A stretch of 40,000 nucleotides of DNA from Prorocentrum cordatum (GCA_963575745.1 CAUYUJ010020170.1:619013-659012), one strand, 5' to 3'; shown: positions 1 through 10,792, numbered from the stretch's first letter. Made by a program: numbers and translations. The notes: generated by a model not told the origin, from the sequence alone.

Positions 1-1019
1 AGCGGCGAAGCGACTGCAGCCGCGCAGTCGTGAGTCTGCCCGTTGTCACCGACTAAATTTAGGAAATCGGGGTCGTCAGTTGTTTGTTCGCTGCCTTCCG
101 ATGGCGAGAGGGCGGCGGCGCGGGGCCCGCGTCGAGAGTCTGCGGAGGGCCAGGCTGATATTGCGATGGCACAACAGCAGGCGCACCGTTCAGTTCGGGC
201 CCGATTGATGCTTCACCAGCTTGTCCACGCCGAGTTCAACGCCCATGGCGCGACGATCGCGTTTCAGGGGGCATCGCCCAATCGCTCACCGCTGACAGCT
301 GTGGGGGCAGGGCCAGATAGAGACGGATGCCATGACGCGCGCGCGGGTTTTGCGATTTTTCTGATTATCGCAGCGACCAGGCGCGCGCATTTCCTGTTCC
401 GGAAGGTTTTTGCATCTTCGCGCGCAAGCGGCCAGAACATCACCGATGGCAAGGCCGCGGGGCCAGCGGGGATCTCGAGGGCGCGAAGGAGGAGGAGAAT
501 GCGGCCTCGATGCTCGCGAGCAGTTAGCGGGGCCAAGTCTCCGAGGCCACGGGCGGCAATCATCTCATGATGACGGCGGGGCACGTCGCGGAATGCCACC
601 ATCTCGCCCCGGCGGCGACTGGGCGGCGCAGTATGTCTCGGGCGCGCTGCGCGACGAGGATATCGCGCGCGCCAGGGCCAGATCAGGAAACTCCGCGAGA
701 ACTTGCCCGGGGCCATGACCAGGTCCAACAGCATGGCGAACGTGCCATCGTTTCGCGCGGAGGCGGCGGACGCCCTGCGCGCGGCGCAGCTTGGCGCTGG
801 CCGACATATACGCCGCGGCAAAAATGAGCAAGAAGAAGCCTGGTGTCGCCAAGTTGAGGAAGAAGTTCGCGAGGGCATGTTGCGGGGCGATCAAGTGCGG
901 CGACGACGCCGCGGCGGCGTGCGTCAACGGCCCGGCAGCACATTGGCATCGAATGGCCTGCGGCCCGTCCCGCCACCGCGCCTGGGCTGTGGGCGTGAAG
1001 CCTATTGGATGTTCGCCGG
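1..1019. other. GC-rich stretch, no supported gene
   Basis: Overlapping open frames exist on both strands, as expected from GC-rich DNA with few stops, but none shows a family motif. The minus-strand frame 927-565 has one hydrophobic stretch (near residues 20-45) and the plus-strand frame from 703 has a charged, Glu/Arg-rich run. Neither is enough to call a gene. An exon of a spliced gene cannot be excluded. Confidence 0.4.
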
Positions 1020-1380
1020 GATCTCACGGGCGGCCTCTCGGGGGCCTCGTGGAAGCAGTTGGGCGCCTCATGGGGGCCGTTTGGGGCATTTGGGGGCTTC
1101 TTTGGGGCCCGTTTGGTGGCCTGGTGGGGCCTTTCGGGCATCCTAGACACGTCTTGGGGCCTCTTGGGGGCCTCTTTGGGCGGGCGGCTCAGACGTTCGG
1201 TTCGCCCCTTCTCTTGGGCCCCTTTTTCGGGCCGTTTGGGGGCCCTCCTGGGTTGTTTTGGGCGCCTCCCGGGCCGTCTCGGTGCCCTCGTGGGCCATTT
1301 TGGAGAGGAAGCCGTCTTGGGACGGTTCGGGTGGCGCTCAGGGCCGTCGGGGAGCGTCGGGGTTGCGAAACGGCGAGGCC
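1020..1380 (+). repeat. TTGGGG(G)CCTC degenerate low-complexity repeat
   Basis: The tract is built of drifting copies of a roughly 12-20 base unit of the type cttggggcctcttggggg. It translates to Gly/Ala/Trp/Leu-rich nonsense (LGASWGPLG-like). The same family recurs at 3955-4160, 28655-28945 and 33110-33660 in this orientation, and at 34640-35250 in the opposite orientation. I read it as a dispersed simple repeat rather than protein-coding. Confidence 0.75.
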
Positions 1381-1556
1381 AACATTTTTCAAAGAAAAGA
1401 AAGATTATCCCGGCAAAGCAACCGAACAGCGATGTGTGGGAGTATATTTGGAAGCATTCCCCTTAAGATTCAGATGATAATCCAATTGAAGAATTCTGCT
1501 ATCGCAGTCGTAGTCGCATTCGCGATGACAGTCGCAGTGGCAACGGCAGTCGCTCA

Positions 1557-3168
1557 CAGCTTCAGCCTCAGCCAGCCTCAGCCTCAGCCTCAGCCTGCCT
1601 CGGCCTCAGCCTGCCTCAGCCTCAGCCTCAGTCTGCTGCAGCCTCAGCGTCAGTCTGCCTTCAGCCTCGCCTCAGCCTGCTCCAGCCTCAGCCTCAGCCT
1701 CAGCCGGCCTCAGCCTCAGCCTCAGCCTGCTTCAGCCTCAGCCTCAGTCTGCCGTCGGCCTCGGGCTCAGCCTCAGCCTGCACCAGCCTCAGCCTCAGCC
1801 TCAGCCTGCCTCATCAGCCTGCCTCAGCCTCAGCCTCAGCCTCAGCCTCAACCTCAGCCTCGGCCTCAGCCTCAGTCTGCCTCCGCCTGAGCCTGCCTCA
1901 GCCTCAGCCTCCGCCTCAGCAAACCTCAGCCTCAGCCTCAGCCTGCCTCAGCCTCAGCCCCAGCCTGCTTCAGCCTCAGCCTCAGTCTGCCTTCAGCCTC
2001 GGCCTCAGCCTCAGCCTGCCTCAGCCTCAGCCTGCATCAGCCTCAGCGTGAGCCTGCCTCAGCCTCAGCCTCAGCCTCAGCATCAGTCTGCCTTCAGCCT
2101 CGGCTTCAGCCTCCGCCTGCCTCAGCCTCAGCCTGCATGAGCCTCAGCCTCAGCCCCAGCCTGCCTCAGCATCAGCCTGCCTCAGCCTCAGCCTCAGCCT
2201 GCCTCAGCCTCAGCCTCAGCCTGCCTTCAGCCTCAGCCTCAGCCTCTGCCTCAGCCTCAGCCTCAGCCTCAGCCTCAGCCTCAGCCTCAGCCTCAGCCTC
2301 AGCCTGCAGCCTCAGCCTGCATGCCTCAGCCCTGCCTCAGCCTCAGCCTCAGCCTCAGCATCAGTCTGCCTTCAGCCTCGGCTTCCGCCTCCGCCTGCCT
2401 CAGCCTCAGCCTGCATGAGCCTCAGCCTCAGCCTCAGCCTGCCTCAGCATCAGCCTGCCTCAGCCTCAGCCTCCGCCTGCCTCAGCCTCAGCCTGCATGA
2501 GCCTCAGCCTCAGCCTCAGCCTGCCTCAGCATCAGCCTGCCTCAGCCTCAGCCTCAGCCTGCATCAGCTTCAGCCTCAGCCTCAGCCTGCCTCAGCATCA
2601 GCCTCGGCCTCAGCCTCAGCCTCAGCCTGCCTCTGCCTCAGCCTCAGCCTGCTTCAGCCTCAGCCTCAATCTGCTGTCAGCCTCGGCCTCAGCCTCAGCC
2701 TGCATCAGCCTCAGCCTCAGCCTCCGCCTGCCTCAGCATCAGCCGGCCTCAGCCTCAGCCTCAGCCGGCCTCAGCCTCAGCTTCAGTCTGAGCCTGCCTC
2801 AGCCTCAGCCTGCCTCAGCCTCGGCCTCAGCCTCAGCCTGCCTCAGCCTCAGCCTCAGCCTCAGCCTGCCTCAGCATCAGCCTGCCTCAGCCTCAGCCTC
2901 AGCCTGCCTCAGCCTCAGGCTCAGCCTCAGCCTGCTTCAGCCTCAGCCTCAGTCTGCCTTCAGCCTCGGCCTCCGCCTGGCTCAGCCTCAGCCTCAGCCT
3001 CAGCCTGCTTCAGCATCAGCCTGCCTCAGCCTCAGGCTCAGCCTCAGCCTGCTTCAGCCTCAGCCTCAGCCTGCTTCAGCCTCAGCCTCAGTCTGCCTTC
3101 AGCCTCGGCCTCAGCATCAGTCTGCCTTCAGCCTCAGCCGGCCTCAGCCTCAACCTCAGCTTGCCTCA
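1557..3168 (+). repeat. (CAGCCT)n hexanucleotide satellite, 1.6 kb
   Basis: Nearly uninterrupted cagcct repeats, broken by recurrent short variants (ctgcctcag, ctgcatgag, catcag, cttcag, cggcct). Being a hexamer, it stays in phase and reads as Gln-Pro, Ser-Leu or Ala-Ser dipeptides in the three forward frames. That explains several apparent ORFs of 90-390 codons that run through it. Variant blocks (e.g. gtctgccttcagcctcgg) recur at intervals, which suggests a higher-order structure built by unequal exchange or slippage. Confidence 0.95.
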
Positions 3169-3170
3169 GC

Positions 3171-3811
3171 ATTCAAAATGTGGCCTTGGAATGGAGTTCT
3201 GGGAACTCGAAGAACACGAAGTGGCCTACAGTTGGCTCCGAGCATTCAAAATCATGCCCAGGAATGGCATTCTGGGAACTCGAAGACCACGAAGTGGCTT
3301 ACAGTTGGATCCGGGCATTCAAAATCATGCCCAGGAATTGATTTCTGGGAACTCGAAGACCACGAAGTGGCCTACAGTTGGCTCCGGGCATTCAAAATCA
3401 CGCCCAGGATGGAGTTCTGGGAATTCGAAAAACACGAAGTGGCTTACAGTTGGTTCCGGGCATTCAAAATCATGCCCAGGAATAGAGTTCTGGGACCTCA
3501 CACGAAGTGGCCTACAGTTGGCTCCGGGCATTCAAAATCATGCCCAGGAATGGAGTTCGGGGAACTCGAAGACCACGAAGTGGCTTACAGTTGGCCCCGA
3601 GCATTCAAAATCATGCTCAGGAATGGAGTTCTGGGAATTCGAAGACCACGAAGTGGCCTATAGTTGGATCCGGGCATTCAAAATCATACCCAGGAATGGA
3701 GTTCTGGGAATTCGACCACCACGAAGTGGCTTACAGTTGGCTCCGGGCATTCAAAAACATGCCCAGGAATGGAGTTCTGGGACCTCGAAGACCACGAAGT
3801 GTGCAACTGTT
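3171..3811 (+). repeat. 73-bp tandem satellite, nine units
   Basis: Units begin with attcaaaa at 3171, 3244, 3317, 3390, 3462, 3530, 3603, 3676 and 3749, so the period is 73 bp with one 72 and one 68-bp unit. Each carries a catgcccaggaatgg box, a ctgggaa box, a cgaag-accacgaagtgg box and a tacagttggctccggg box. The array starts exactly where the hexanucleotide tract ends. Because 73 is one more than a multiple of three, each successive unit is read in a different frame, and no forward frame of the consensus contains a stop. The long ORFs here are therefore a repeat effect. Confidence 0.95.
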
Positions 3812-5109
3812 TGCTTAAAACAACTTCCGCGGGTTCTCCCCCGGCACCCGCCCAGACCCCCCTGGGTAGTCAAGATGTTTTCTTTTGACACTACTAGAAA
3901 CCTATTAGTCTTCGCTGTTATGTAATAATCAAAAAGGAACAGCAATGATGTCAGCATGTTTGGGGCCCTCGTGGGAGGCGCATTGGAGGCCTTTTGGGCT
4001 GTCTTGGAGGCCTCTTGGGCCGCTCGTGGCCATCTTGAGCGTCGTGGAGCGATCGTTCGGCGATTCGGTATCCTTTTGACCCGTCTTGGGAGGCCTCTCG
4101 GGGCCGACCCGGCCCGTATCGGAGTCATCTTGGGCCCGAAAAAGTCACGCGACAAGATGCGGGGGTGCCCGGGGGAACCGCACCAAACCCAACCATATTC
4201 GGAAACTAGAGTCCGGGCCCAAATGGAGTTTTCGGAACTGAGGACTGAGGCTCAGGGGATTGGGCACAGGACCCGAGAGGACGCGCGCTCTGCGCCCGCG
4301 AGCACGATGGCGGAGAATGTTCCTTGGACAGAATTTTGAGTATTATGCGCAACTCCGAAGTAGCATATCATTATTATGAGCCAGCGCACGTCATGAATTC
4401 AACCTCGCGTGCCAAGGCCGTGTCGTCTGGACCCGCTGTTCGTCTCCACTGCGGATTTAGGCGGCAGGGTGTCTCCTGTTCTCTGGCTGCGCCTCTAGCG
4501 ACGTCGTCGCACGCATGCGGTTATTTCTCGTCATTCGTCGCGACAGCGATCGACATCATGCTTCCTGGCGACGGGCGGGGGCGGCTATATACGCTTCAGA
4601 GTCGTACTTCCACTGCTGCTACCCCTAGAGCTCTAGAGTCACTTGTGCCTGGACTGAGCTGTAAGGTCCCCGTCGTCGCGGCGCTGCGGCGTGATGCATC
4701 GGGGCGGAAGAGGTAAGAGGTCGCTGTCCTCGTTGTCTTCGCCCCGATCCTCATTGGTTTCTTTGTCCCCTCCGTCCTCCCTCTCCTCGTCGACCTCGCC
4801 GTTCTCGTCGTTGTTGTCTTCGTCGGATTTGTCGTCCCGTTGATCGTTTTCGTGGCGTTTACCTCATCCTCGCCCCCCTCGTCGTTTTTTGTTCCGGCCG
4901 GCGTTTGCTCCGCGCGCCCCAGTTAGCCCGGGGCATGTCGTGACTCATGTGGTACATGTTTTCGGTTCGTTTGTCAGAAAATCTTCTGGCGCGCAGAAAG
5001 TACGCCCTGGTGCGACGGTCGGCCGATGAGGGGGGAAGAAGGAGACGGCGATGACGAGGGCCGACAACGCAACCGTAAAAGACCTTTGTGGATCTTTCGC
5101 CGTAGGAGC
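3812..5109. other. Intergenic, no gene seen
   Basis: 3955-4160 is a patch of the TTGGGGCC family. 4170-4720 is non-repetitive and shows no recognisable domain. 4720-4870 is cgt/ctc-rich simple sequence. Open frames (e.g. 3956-4339, 4324-4716) show no family signature. Confidence 0.5.
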
Positions 5110-5790
5110 ACACTGGTAGCGTATTAGAGCCATCTGGGTGCCATCTTGGGGGGTGGGAGGGCGTGACTCCCAGCCGCGTGTCTGCGTTTTCATTGTTATG
5201 GCGCTGCCATGTTGTTGTTTTGTTTTTCATTCCCTCTTTGTTTCTCTTTCTCTTTTCGTTCGTCTACTCCTTCTCCCCCTCTTCCTTCTGGCCCCCCTCC
5301 CTCCAGGCCCCACTCCCCCGCGTCGCCACCAAGGTGCCGCTTAATCCTTCTCATCCTTCCCGTTCTCCTTTTCCTTCGCCTCCTTGTCCCCCTCTTCCTT
5401 CGTCCCCGCCTCTTCCTCCTTCTCTTTTTCCCTCAACTCCTCCTTCGCCTCCTCCGTCGTTTCTTCATTCTACAGGAGTACCAGAGGAGTCCGAGGAGCA
5501 GGAGAAAGGAGAGGTTGAGGAGTCACTGCCCCATCCTCCTCATCTTCCCCCGTGTTCCTCATCCACCTCATCCTCCAGACGCTCGCATCCTCCTTTCTAC
5601 ATTCCTTTTGTGAAGGATTGCAGGCGCATTCCTTATTTAATAGCGTTACACCTATATTCCTTTGATGTTGGGATTGCATGTAAATGCCCGAGGTGGGCGA
5701 TGGAAAACCAACCGAGACAACAAGGAACACGCAGCAAAGACACCGAATACCCATGACTGAAACAACAACAACACAACAGCCTTAAAACCA
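5110..5790 (+). repeat. Pyrimidine-rich dispersed repeat, left copy
   Basis: A ~650-bp unit. It has a C/T-rich middle (5225-5460) and a more complex right part holding a gagtcactgccccatcctcc box, a cttttgtgaaggat box, a gaggtgggcgatg box and an accgaatacccatgac box. The reverse complement of 30650-31270 carries the same boxes in the same order, so the two are inverted copies flanking the retroelement. No transposase or terminal repeat is visible. It could be a MITE-like or transcribed repeat; its nature is undetermined. Confidence 0.75.
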
Positions 5791-5944
5791 AGGATGCCCC
5801 TACTTGCCTACTCCACCGTTCCACTGCTCCACCATCCCTTCTCTCCTCTTCCCACTCCCCTCCCACTCACCTTTCACGCCATTCCTTTTCCTTGTAAATA
5901 ACTTCTCCCTGTCGCACCCTGAGGTCAGTCTTTAGAGTCAATGC

Positions 5945-5949
5945 ACTCA
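5945..5949 (+). other. Left target-site duplication (ACTCA)
   Basis: The five bases immediately before the left LTR are ACTCA. The five immediately after the right LTR are ACTTA (27787-27791). One mismatch is compatible with the age implied by LTR divergence. Confidence 0.6.
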
Positions 5950-6251
5950 TTCCGCACCACCATCCTGCTTCCCGTCCTGTTGCCTTGCCTGCACTGTCTG
6001 CTGCACTGTCTGCTCTTTCTCTGGATTTGAATGTTTTACCTGCAGCTGCATCTTTGGCTCTAGGGAAACGGAAAAGGAGCGAGCCTGCGGCGCGCGCGTG
6101 CGTCGGCCGGCGGGCCGGCCTCTTCCTTTCAGTGGTACCCTATTGCATGCTTGACGGCATTATCCGTTCTTCCCCATGTCATCGACGAAGCCCACTGACC
6201 ATGAGACATCAACGGAACATCTAGCAGGGGTTACGAATATCCAGGCAAAAT
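5950..6251 (+). repeat. 5' LTR of the copia-like element
   Basis: About 302 bp, aligning end to end with 27477-27786. Both copies start TTCCGC and share an unbroken ~35-bp block (gttttacctgcagctgcatc... through ctctaggga), a gcgcgcg run and the block gaccatgagacatcaacgga. The ends are not the usual TG...CA, so the exact edges rest on the repeat boundary, the adjacent primer site and the target duplication. A start codon at 6176 lies inside the LTR and opens the gag frame. Confidence 0.88.
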
Positions 6252-7558
6252 ATTGGTTATCAGCCGAAGCGGCGGCACAGCCGCTAGTTTCGCAGGGCAA
6301 GGGATCACAGAAAGGATCGCTCGGAAGAGAAGAAGACCGTTATCGGTCCGATCATATTCATGATGCAGGCGCCTTAATGGGGCGACACAGTTCTCTCCGC
6401 CCCCCAGGAAGGCAAGCGTCGAAAACTGCGTTCAATTTGACAGAAGCAGATTCTCCAGTCGATTCGATGACAGCAGTAAGGGAACAAACCCAGGGTGGGA
6501 GGTCTGGCACAGCCAAAACTCCCACCATTGGGCCAGCTGGGCTTGCGCCGACACACCCGAGTTCCCAACCGCCGATCGACTTAGACCATGAAATGGAGAA
6601 ACTGCTGGAAATAATGCCCAGAGAAACGTTAGATCCAGATAACTGTAGCACAGGAGAAGCAGCGCGATTTGATATTCATGGTCAGGGTGAGGAACTGAGC
6701 GATCTACCATCTGAAAAAGACTGTTCGCATTCGATTGAGAGGAGCAAGGAGTGTGCTCAGTTTCATACCTCGCCTGGCCCATCTCATCACCATAATCCCA
6801 TGACTGATGGATTCTACGGGCTCGCCACAGGTGTAGACCCGTCTGATGACGAGACAGCGGACTACGCCGATGCAACCCAACAGGCTATTCTCGAATCGGA
6901 CGATGATATTGGAGATGGAGGAAGCCCAGGTCATGGCAAGAGTTCGTCGGCGCAGCCGATTCTGAACTCGCCCGAAGGCCTGGGCGCAGTCAGACAAATC
7001 AAAGGGCCCACAGGAACGACTCCACTTCCACAGGTAGAGAAGTCTAAGCATGAGGATGACGACCTGAATGCTCCCCCCCTGCCAGAAGGCTTCCACCGAC
7101 CCGACATCTCATTGACGAGGTGAAGCAGGGACAGGGTGCCAGAACTTGATGAGCTGGCAATGCGGGACGAAAAAGACGAGGTGGCCCAAAAGCAAGACGT
7201 CGATTTTATCAACAAGGGTGTAAGAAAGATGGAACAGCATACTCGCGCCTGCAGCAGGAGACGTACGAAGGCCCCCGGGGCCGGGCGCTCCAGTTCCAGA
7301 GGATTCAATGCTCTTGAGCCACCTCGGTTGTCGTCAAAGATGACCACCAGTAGCTTCTCGATGAAGGGTCGCTGCTGGAACGCTGAACCTAGGTGCCCGC
7401 CGCGGGCGGAGGACCGATGCCCAGGAAAAGCGCGCAAACCTGGGGGGGGGGGCGTGTATTTGGCCGGCATGCTCGGAATGTTCGAACGCGCGTCCCGAGT
7501 CTTGCATGGCTACGCGGAGAATGCGTTAACTTGGAGGAACGCAATTGCCATTTCATAG
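6176..7558 (+). pseudogene. Gag N-terminal region, one in-frame TGA
   Basis: The frame opens at ATG 6176 inside the LTR, crosses the primer-binding site and stays open to a TGA at 7121-7123. It then continues in the same frame to 7558, so one stop codon separates two pieces (315 + ~144 codons). The start inside the LTR is the arrangement of yeast Ty1 (TYA). The sequence is hydrophilic, rich in Ser, Pro, Asp and Glu, with acidic runs (DPSDDETADYAD, ESDDDIGDG), and has no recognised domain. The frame is lost around an 11-G run at 7442-7452, after which the plausible coding frame is the next one. The assignment to Gag rests on position and on continuity with the coiled coil downstream. Confidence 0.6.
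6254..6263 (+). other. Primer-binding site, initiator-Met tRNA type
   Basis: TGGTTATCAG lies three bases inside the left LTR edge. Many plant and fungal copia elements use a site beginning TGGTATCAGAG, complementary to the 3' end of initiator methionine tRNA; here one extra T is inserted after TGGT. Position and sequence together make this a good assignment, though the tRNA of this organism is not available to test it. Confidence 0.65.
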
Positions 7559-8062
7559 CCATTCAGGAGTGGGAAGAGAAAAATAGGCAGGATCGAGAGC
7601 AATTGAGAGCTGCGAGTGCGCAGATACAACAAATTATGCTCGAGGCGCAAGTCGAGGAGAGAGCCGCTCACGAAATCAAACGGACGCCGGCAGAATCCGA
7701 AGCAGAGAGACAGGCAATGGCACGGAAGGTCGAACAAGAGAGAATTGCCATTGCGGAAGATGCGCAGAGACGGATACAACCAGCAGAAGCCAGCATTGCA
7801 GGAATCACTGATGTGGCGCAGCGACGTCTTGCGCAAGAGGAGAACGAGAACAGAGAAATTAAACATATGGCAGAGCAAATGGCGTCAGCTTCTCGCCAGC
7901 AGGCCGAGAATGAGAGAGCCGAATGCAGACAGATGGCGGACGCTGCCAGGAGGGAGGGGGAGAAGGAGGCTCGAGAGCAAGCAGCACGCGAAAATCAGGA
8001 GCTCCGCAATCAACCTGAAGCTGCTAGACTCGAGGCGGAAAAAATCGGAAGCGCGACGAGCC
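7453..8062 (+). pseudogene. Gag central coiled coil
   Basis: From just after the 11-G run, one forward frame is open to 8208. Its residues up to about 8060 are an almost pure Glu/Gln/Arg/Ala helix with heptad-like spacing (QEWEEKNRQDREQLRAA, AEQMASASRQQAENERAE). This strongly predicts a long coiled coil of about 170 residues, suited to particle assembly or oligomerisation. Around 8050-8090 the sensible reading switches to the neighbouring frame. Long coiled coils are not standard in copia Gag proteins, so this belongs to an enlarged, lineage-specific Gag. Confidence 0.65.
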
Positions 8063-8593
8063 CTTCGAGAACAAGAGCAGAAGGCTCAGGCAATTCGGAT
8101 CGAGGACCAGAAGAGGATGGCTGCGGCCTGGGGCCAGTTGAAGGGACAAGCGGATGGGCACATGAAAAGTATTATTCTTGCCGCTCGTGCAGTAAGCGAA
8201 GAGAATAGGATATTAAGATCTGACCAGGAGCAACGCAAAGACGGGGGGTCGCGGGAATGGCTTCGGACAACCGGGCCGAATTCGACAGAGGTTCCGACGA
8301 GAGCTGAGGCCGCTTCTACGGCCTCGCCGGTAGATGCGGGCCCAACTGAGCGGTTGGGATCGACGCCCGCACCGCCGCCGCATGTCGAACCACCTCCGCG
8401 CCCGACCGCTGTTCGTTCTGCATGTAAGAACGACGACGAGCAGACGCGGGCGCGAACAGGCAACGCAGATCAGTTTTGTTACGTGTGTTCTGGACCTTTC
8501 ATTGAGATTTGCGCGGGATGTTTGAAGCCCGCGCGCAGGGGCCACTCGGGCGCGATTGCCAGGAGACGCGCAGAGCGCGACTGGAATAAATAG
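8063..8593 (+). pseudogene. Gag segment ending in a CxxC-CxxC module
   Basis: A frame shared with the preceding coil by a single shift. It begins with the end of the helix (EARRALREQEQKAQAIR), passes through a Pro-rich linker (APPPHVEPPPRP) and ends in a compact possible zinc-binding module, CYVC-x7-CAGC, encoded at 8477-8521. A basic tail ending RRRAERDWNK follows before TAG at 8591-8593. The Cys spacing C-x2-C-x7-C-x2-C resembles small zinc ribbons, but no family can be named. Confidence 0.55.
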
Positions 8594-9229
8594 TTCGGGA
8601 GACGAGACGATCTCGAGAAAGGGGGGGAATTATTAGGCACGCATGGCCCTCCCCGCGCCAATGGCGATCCTGAGAAGATGGCGCCGAGCCGTTCGGAAGC
8701 GCCGAAAGTCGGCAGGTCAGAAAAAACGAGTAAGCAATCTCGCCGACCCCATGGGCATGCCGATACTCGAATCGACCAAACCTGATGTTGATCAAATGCT
8801 TCTACTGTCAGCTCCGTCTGCGCCCGCGATTCCTTTCGCAAAGTCACATGTCAATCGGGGGCCGGCTCTCGAGAAATCTCATGACATGAATTCATGAAGG
8901 TCCGATGCAAGAGTGCGGGGGAAAGAGGTCTGGGGGCGCCCCGTTCCACAGCCGTGACTGGTGAGGGAGGCGGAGAACCGGGCGGGCATGACGATGGCCA
9001 GAGAGATGATCGAAGCACTGCGCCCAGCACCGCCATGATTGCAGCAATACAGTTTGACGAGACGGGTAAGCCAAAGCCACCCAAGGGCCCCCCTGTGACC
9101 TGGATGGAGGCGGAGGAGACCCAGACGGAGATGGCGGTGGAGGGCCGAATGGTCACCATGGCCCAACTGCGACACCGTTCAACGCCACTCCGATGGATGC
9201 AATTTGGAGTGGTGTTGGAAACAATATAG
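8594..9229 (+). pseudogene. Decayed gag linker
   Basis: No frame is open throughout. 8594-8800 reads best as a basic, Ser/Lys-rich linker in one frame. 8894-9229 is an open frame rich in Gly, Glu and Thr that runs into the Gag core but ends at TAG 9227 just after the overlap begins. No domain is recognised. It is kept as part of the element because it lies between two Gag pieces. Confidence 0.4.
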
Positions 9230-9453
9230 AGCCAATTATCCCAGGCATCCCGAGTGTCCAGACATTGCGGGAATGGAAGCAACATTGCATTAGGGCAGTC
9301 GCCGGGTCATGGCATGATGTTAAGGCGGCGCAAACATGGATTACTGAAGCAACGGGACCTGAGGCCCCGAAGGAGAGCTTTCGAGGCTCCGGAGCGTTGA
9401 TGCGCATTGACATGATTATCGCCACAAACTTACTTGAACAAATGCCAGGATGA
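9193..9453 (+). pseudogene. Gag core (copia type, dinoflagellate form)
   Basis: An 86-codon open frame containing IPSVQTLREWKQHCIRAV, then SWHDVKAAQTWITEAT and a helical end. The pattern 'LREWK...RAVA...AWI.E' is how I remember the start of the capsid-like core in dinoflagellate copia Gag proteins, where it precedes the coil and zinc knuckle. The frame begins inside the preceding one and stops at TGA 9451. Downstream to ~9730 the homology seems to continue in pieces across two frames with several stops. Confidence 0.6.
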
Positions 9454-9729
9454 AACGCAATCGCAACCTGTCAGTGCAGCACACTCACTTTCTCTCGCGA
9501 ATCAACCGCATGGGGCATTCTTGCCAGATTGAAGGGCGTCTTCTCAAGGGCCGAGAGATGATTCGCGCGATATGTGTGTGGAGGCCATCAGCCGCCACAC
9601 TGGATATGTCGCGATTTGTTTAAAATGACGATTGATCGACAGAAGCCCAACCAAGTTTTGCGCCACTTCTATAGTGAATGGATGGAACGGTACTAAGAGC
9701 TGTATGGCGCCAGAGAGCCGTCGGATGAA
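9454..9729 (+). pseudogene. Degenerate remainder of the Gag core
   Basis: No frame is open for more than about 35 codons. Fragments in different frames (e.g. RAERMIRAICVWRPSA-like around 9552-9600) keep the spacing expected of Gag, so this is read as decayed coding sequence rather than an intron. Confidence 0.35.
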
Positions 9730-10792
9730 ATGAAGGCCGCGATGCATGTGCACTTCTACGAGCAAATCAAACAGGTTCCGAGGCTTGACTATGCAATGCA
9801 ATGGTATGAGCTGTCGACAGATCCTCCATGCACAGGAATGCGCTCTTATCAGTGGCTTTTGTACCAGGTCGAGTCGCTTATGATGCGTGATCGAGAAAAG
9901 TGGGCAATATCTGAGCATGAATTAGCCCTCAATTCCAGGAACAGGCAGCCTCGCCTTGCAGGTGGAATGAGCGAGGGTGCTGGCGGTGGGCGACGGGCCC
10001 CCGCTATGGCAGCAACAACACGCAGGTTGGGATTGCCTACAGAAGACAGCAAGCGGACGGACGAAGGGTGAGACGACCTGCAAATTCGTGAAGCAAGGAA
10101 AGAATTGCCCCGAAGCGGGACATGGTTGCCCCTGCAACCAGAAGAAGCGTAAGACACCAGCCGCGCTGGCCCAGCCGGGAGCGGGCAGTGATCAGAGGGC
10201 AGCCGGCGGGAAGAACGACCGCAGAGGTAGGATTGAAAGATCGGGGAGTAAGGGGTCAAAAGGTAAGGACAGACCTCGCTTCTCGACCCCATCAAATAAG
10301 TTTGGCAACTCGAACGCGACGCAGTCGCGGACGAGAAGTCAAACGGAGACCTCGCGAGAACGTCAGAGCAAGATGGCGCGCTACGCATGCTCGCGTGACC
10401 CCCGCAATTGCAAGGGCCCTCAGAGCGGATGTTACAGGCAGCGCAGAGGCTTGACTGAGGCCGAGAAGATCAAGCGGGACAGATACGAACAGGCGAAGCT
10501 AACGGCTGGTAAGTCTTTGGGCTACTTGAGAAACACCAGGCAAGCTGACTTCGCCGCTATTAATGCGACCGCTGCTGCGCCAGGGGGTACTCCGAGAAGC
10601 CGGGATCCGAGTAAAGGTCGTAGCAAGCAAAAAAGTAAAGGCAAGGGAAAAGGGAAAGATAAACAGTGGAAAAAGTGTTCACCGAAACAGGAACCTGCTC
10701 TCGTGGCAAGGACTGTTGGTTTGCGAAGAACACGCCGAATCATCCGTGACAGTCGCAGGGCACTAGCGCATTATGGGCCGGTTCTAAGTTGA
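9730..10792 (+). pseudogene. Gag C-terminus with two Cys/His nucleocapsid modules
   Basis: Two overlapping frames, 9730-10071 and 9977-10792. The first reads as helical Gag (HVHFYEQIKQVPRLDYAMQW). The second contains CKFVKQGKNCPEAGHGCPC at about 10080-10137, a Cys/His cluster in the place of a nucleocapsid zinc finger, and a second Cys cluster CSRDPRNCKGPQSGC at 10387-10431. It then has a Lys-rich tail (KGRSKQKSKGKGKGKDKQ) suited to RNA binding. Copia Gag normally has a single CCHC knuckle; here the spacing is different and doubled. The frame change falls near 10040. Confidence 0.65.

Noticed and set aside
565-927. Minus-strand ORF with one hydrophobic segment
   Set aside because: Frames on both strands are open here; a single hydrophobic run with no family match is not enough.
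1258-3663. Ser/Ala/Pro/Gln-rich and SLSLSL ORFs
   Set aside because: Translations of (CAGCCT)n and of the 73-bp satellite.
5163-5756. 197-codon Pro/Ser-rich ORF
   Set aside because: It lies in the C/T-rich dispersed repeat; the inverted copy at 31 kb does not preserve it as a clean protein.
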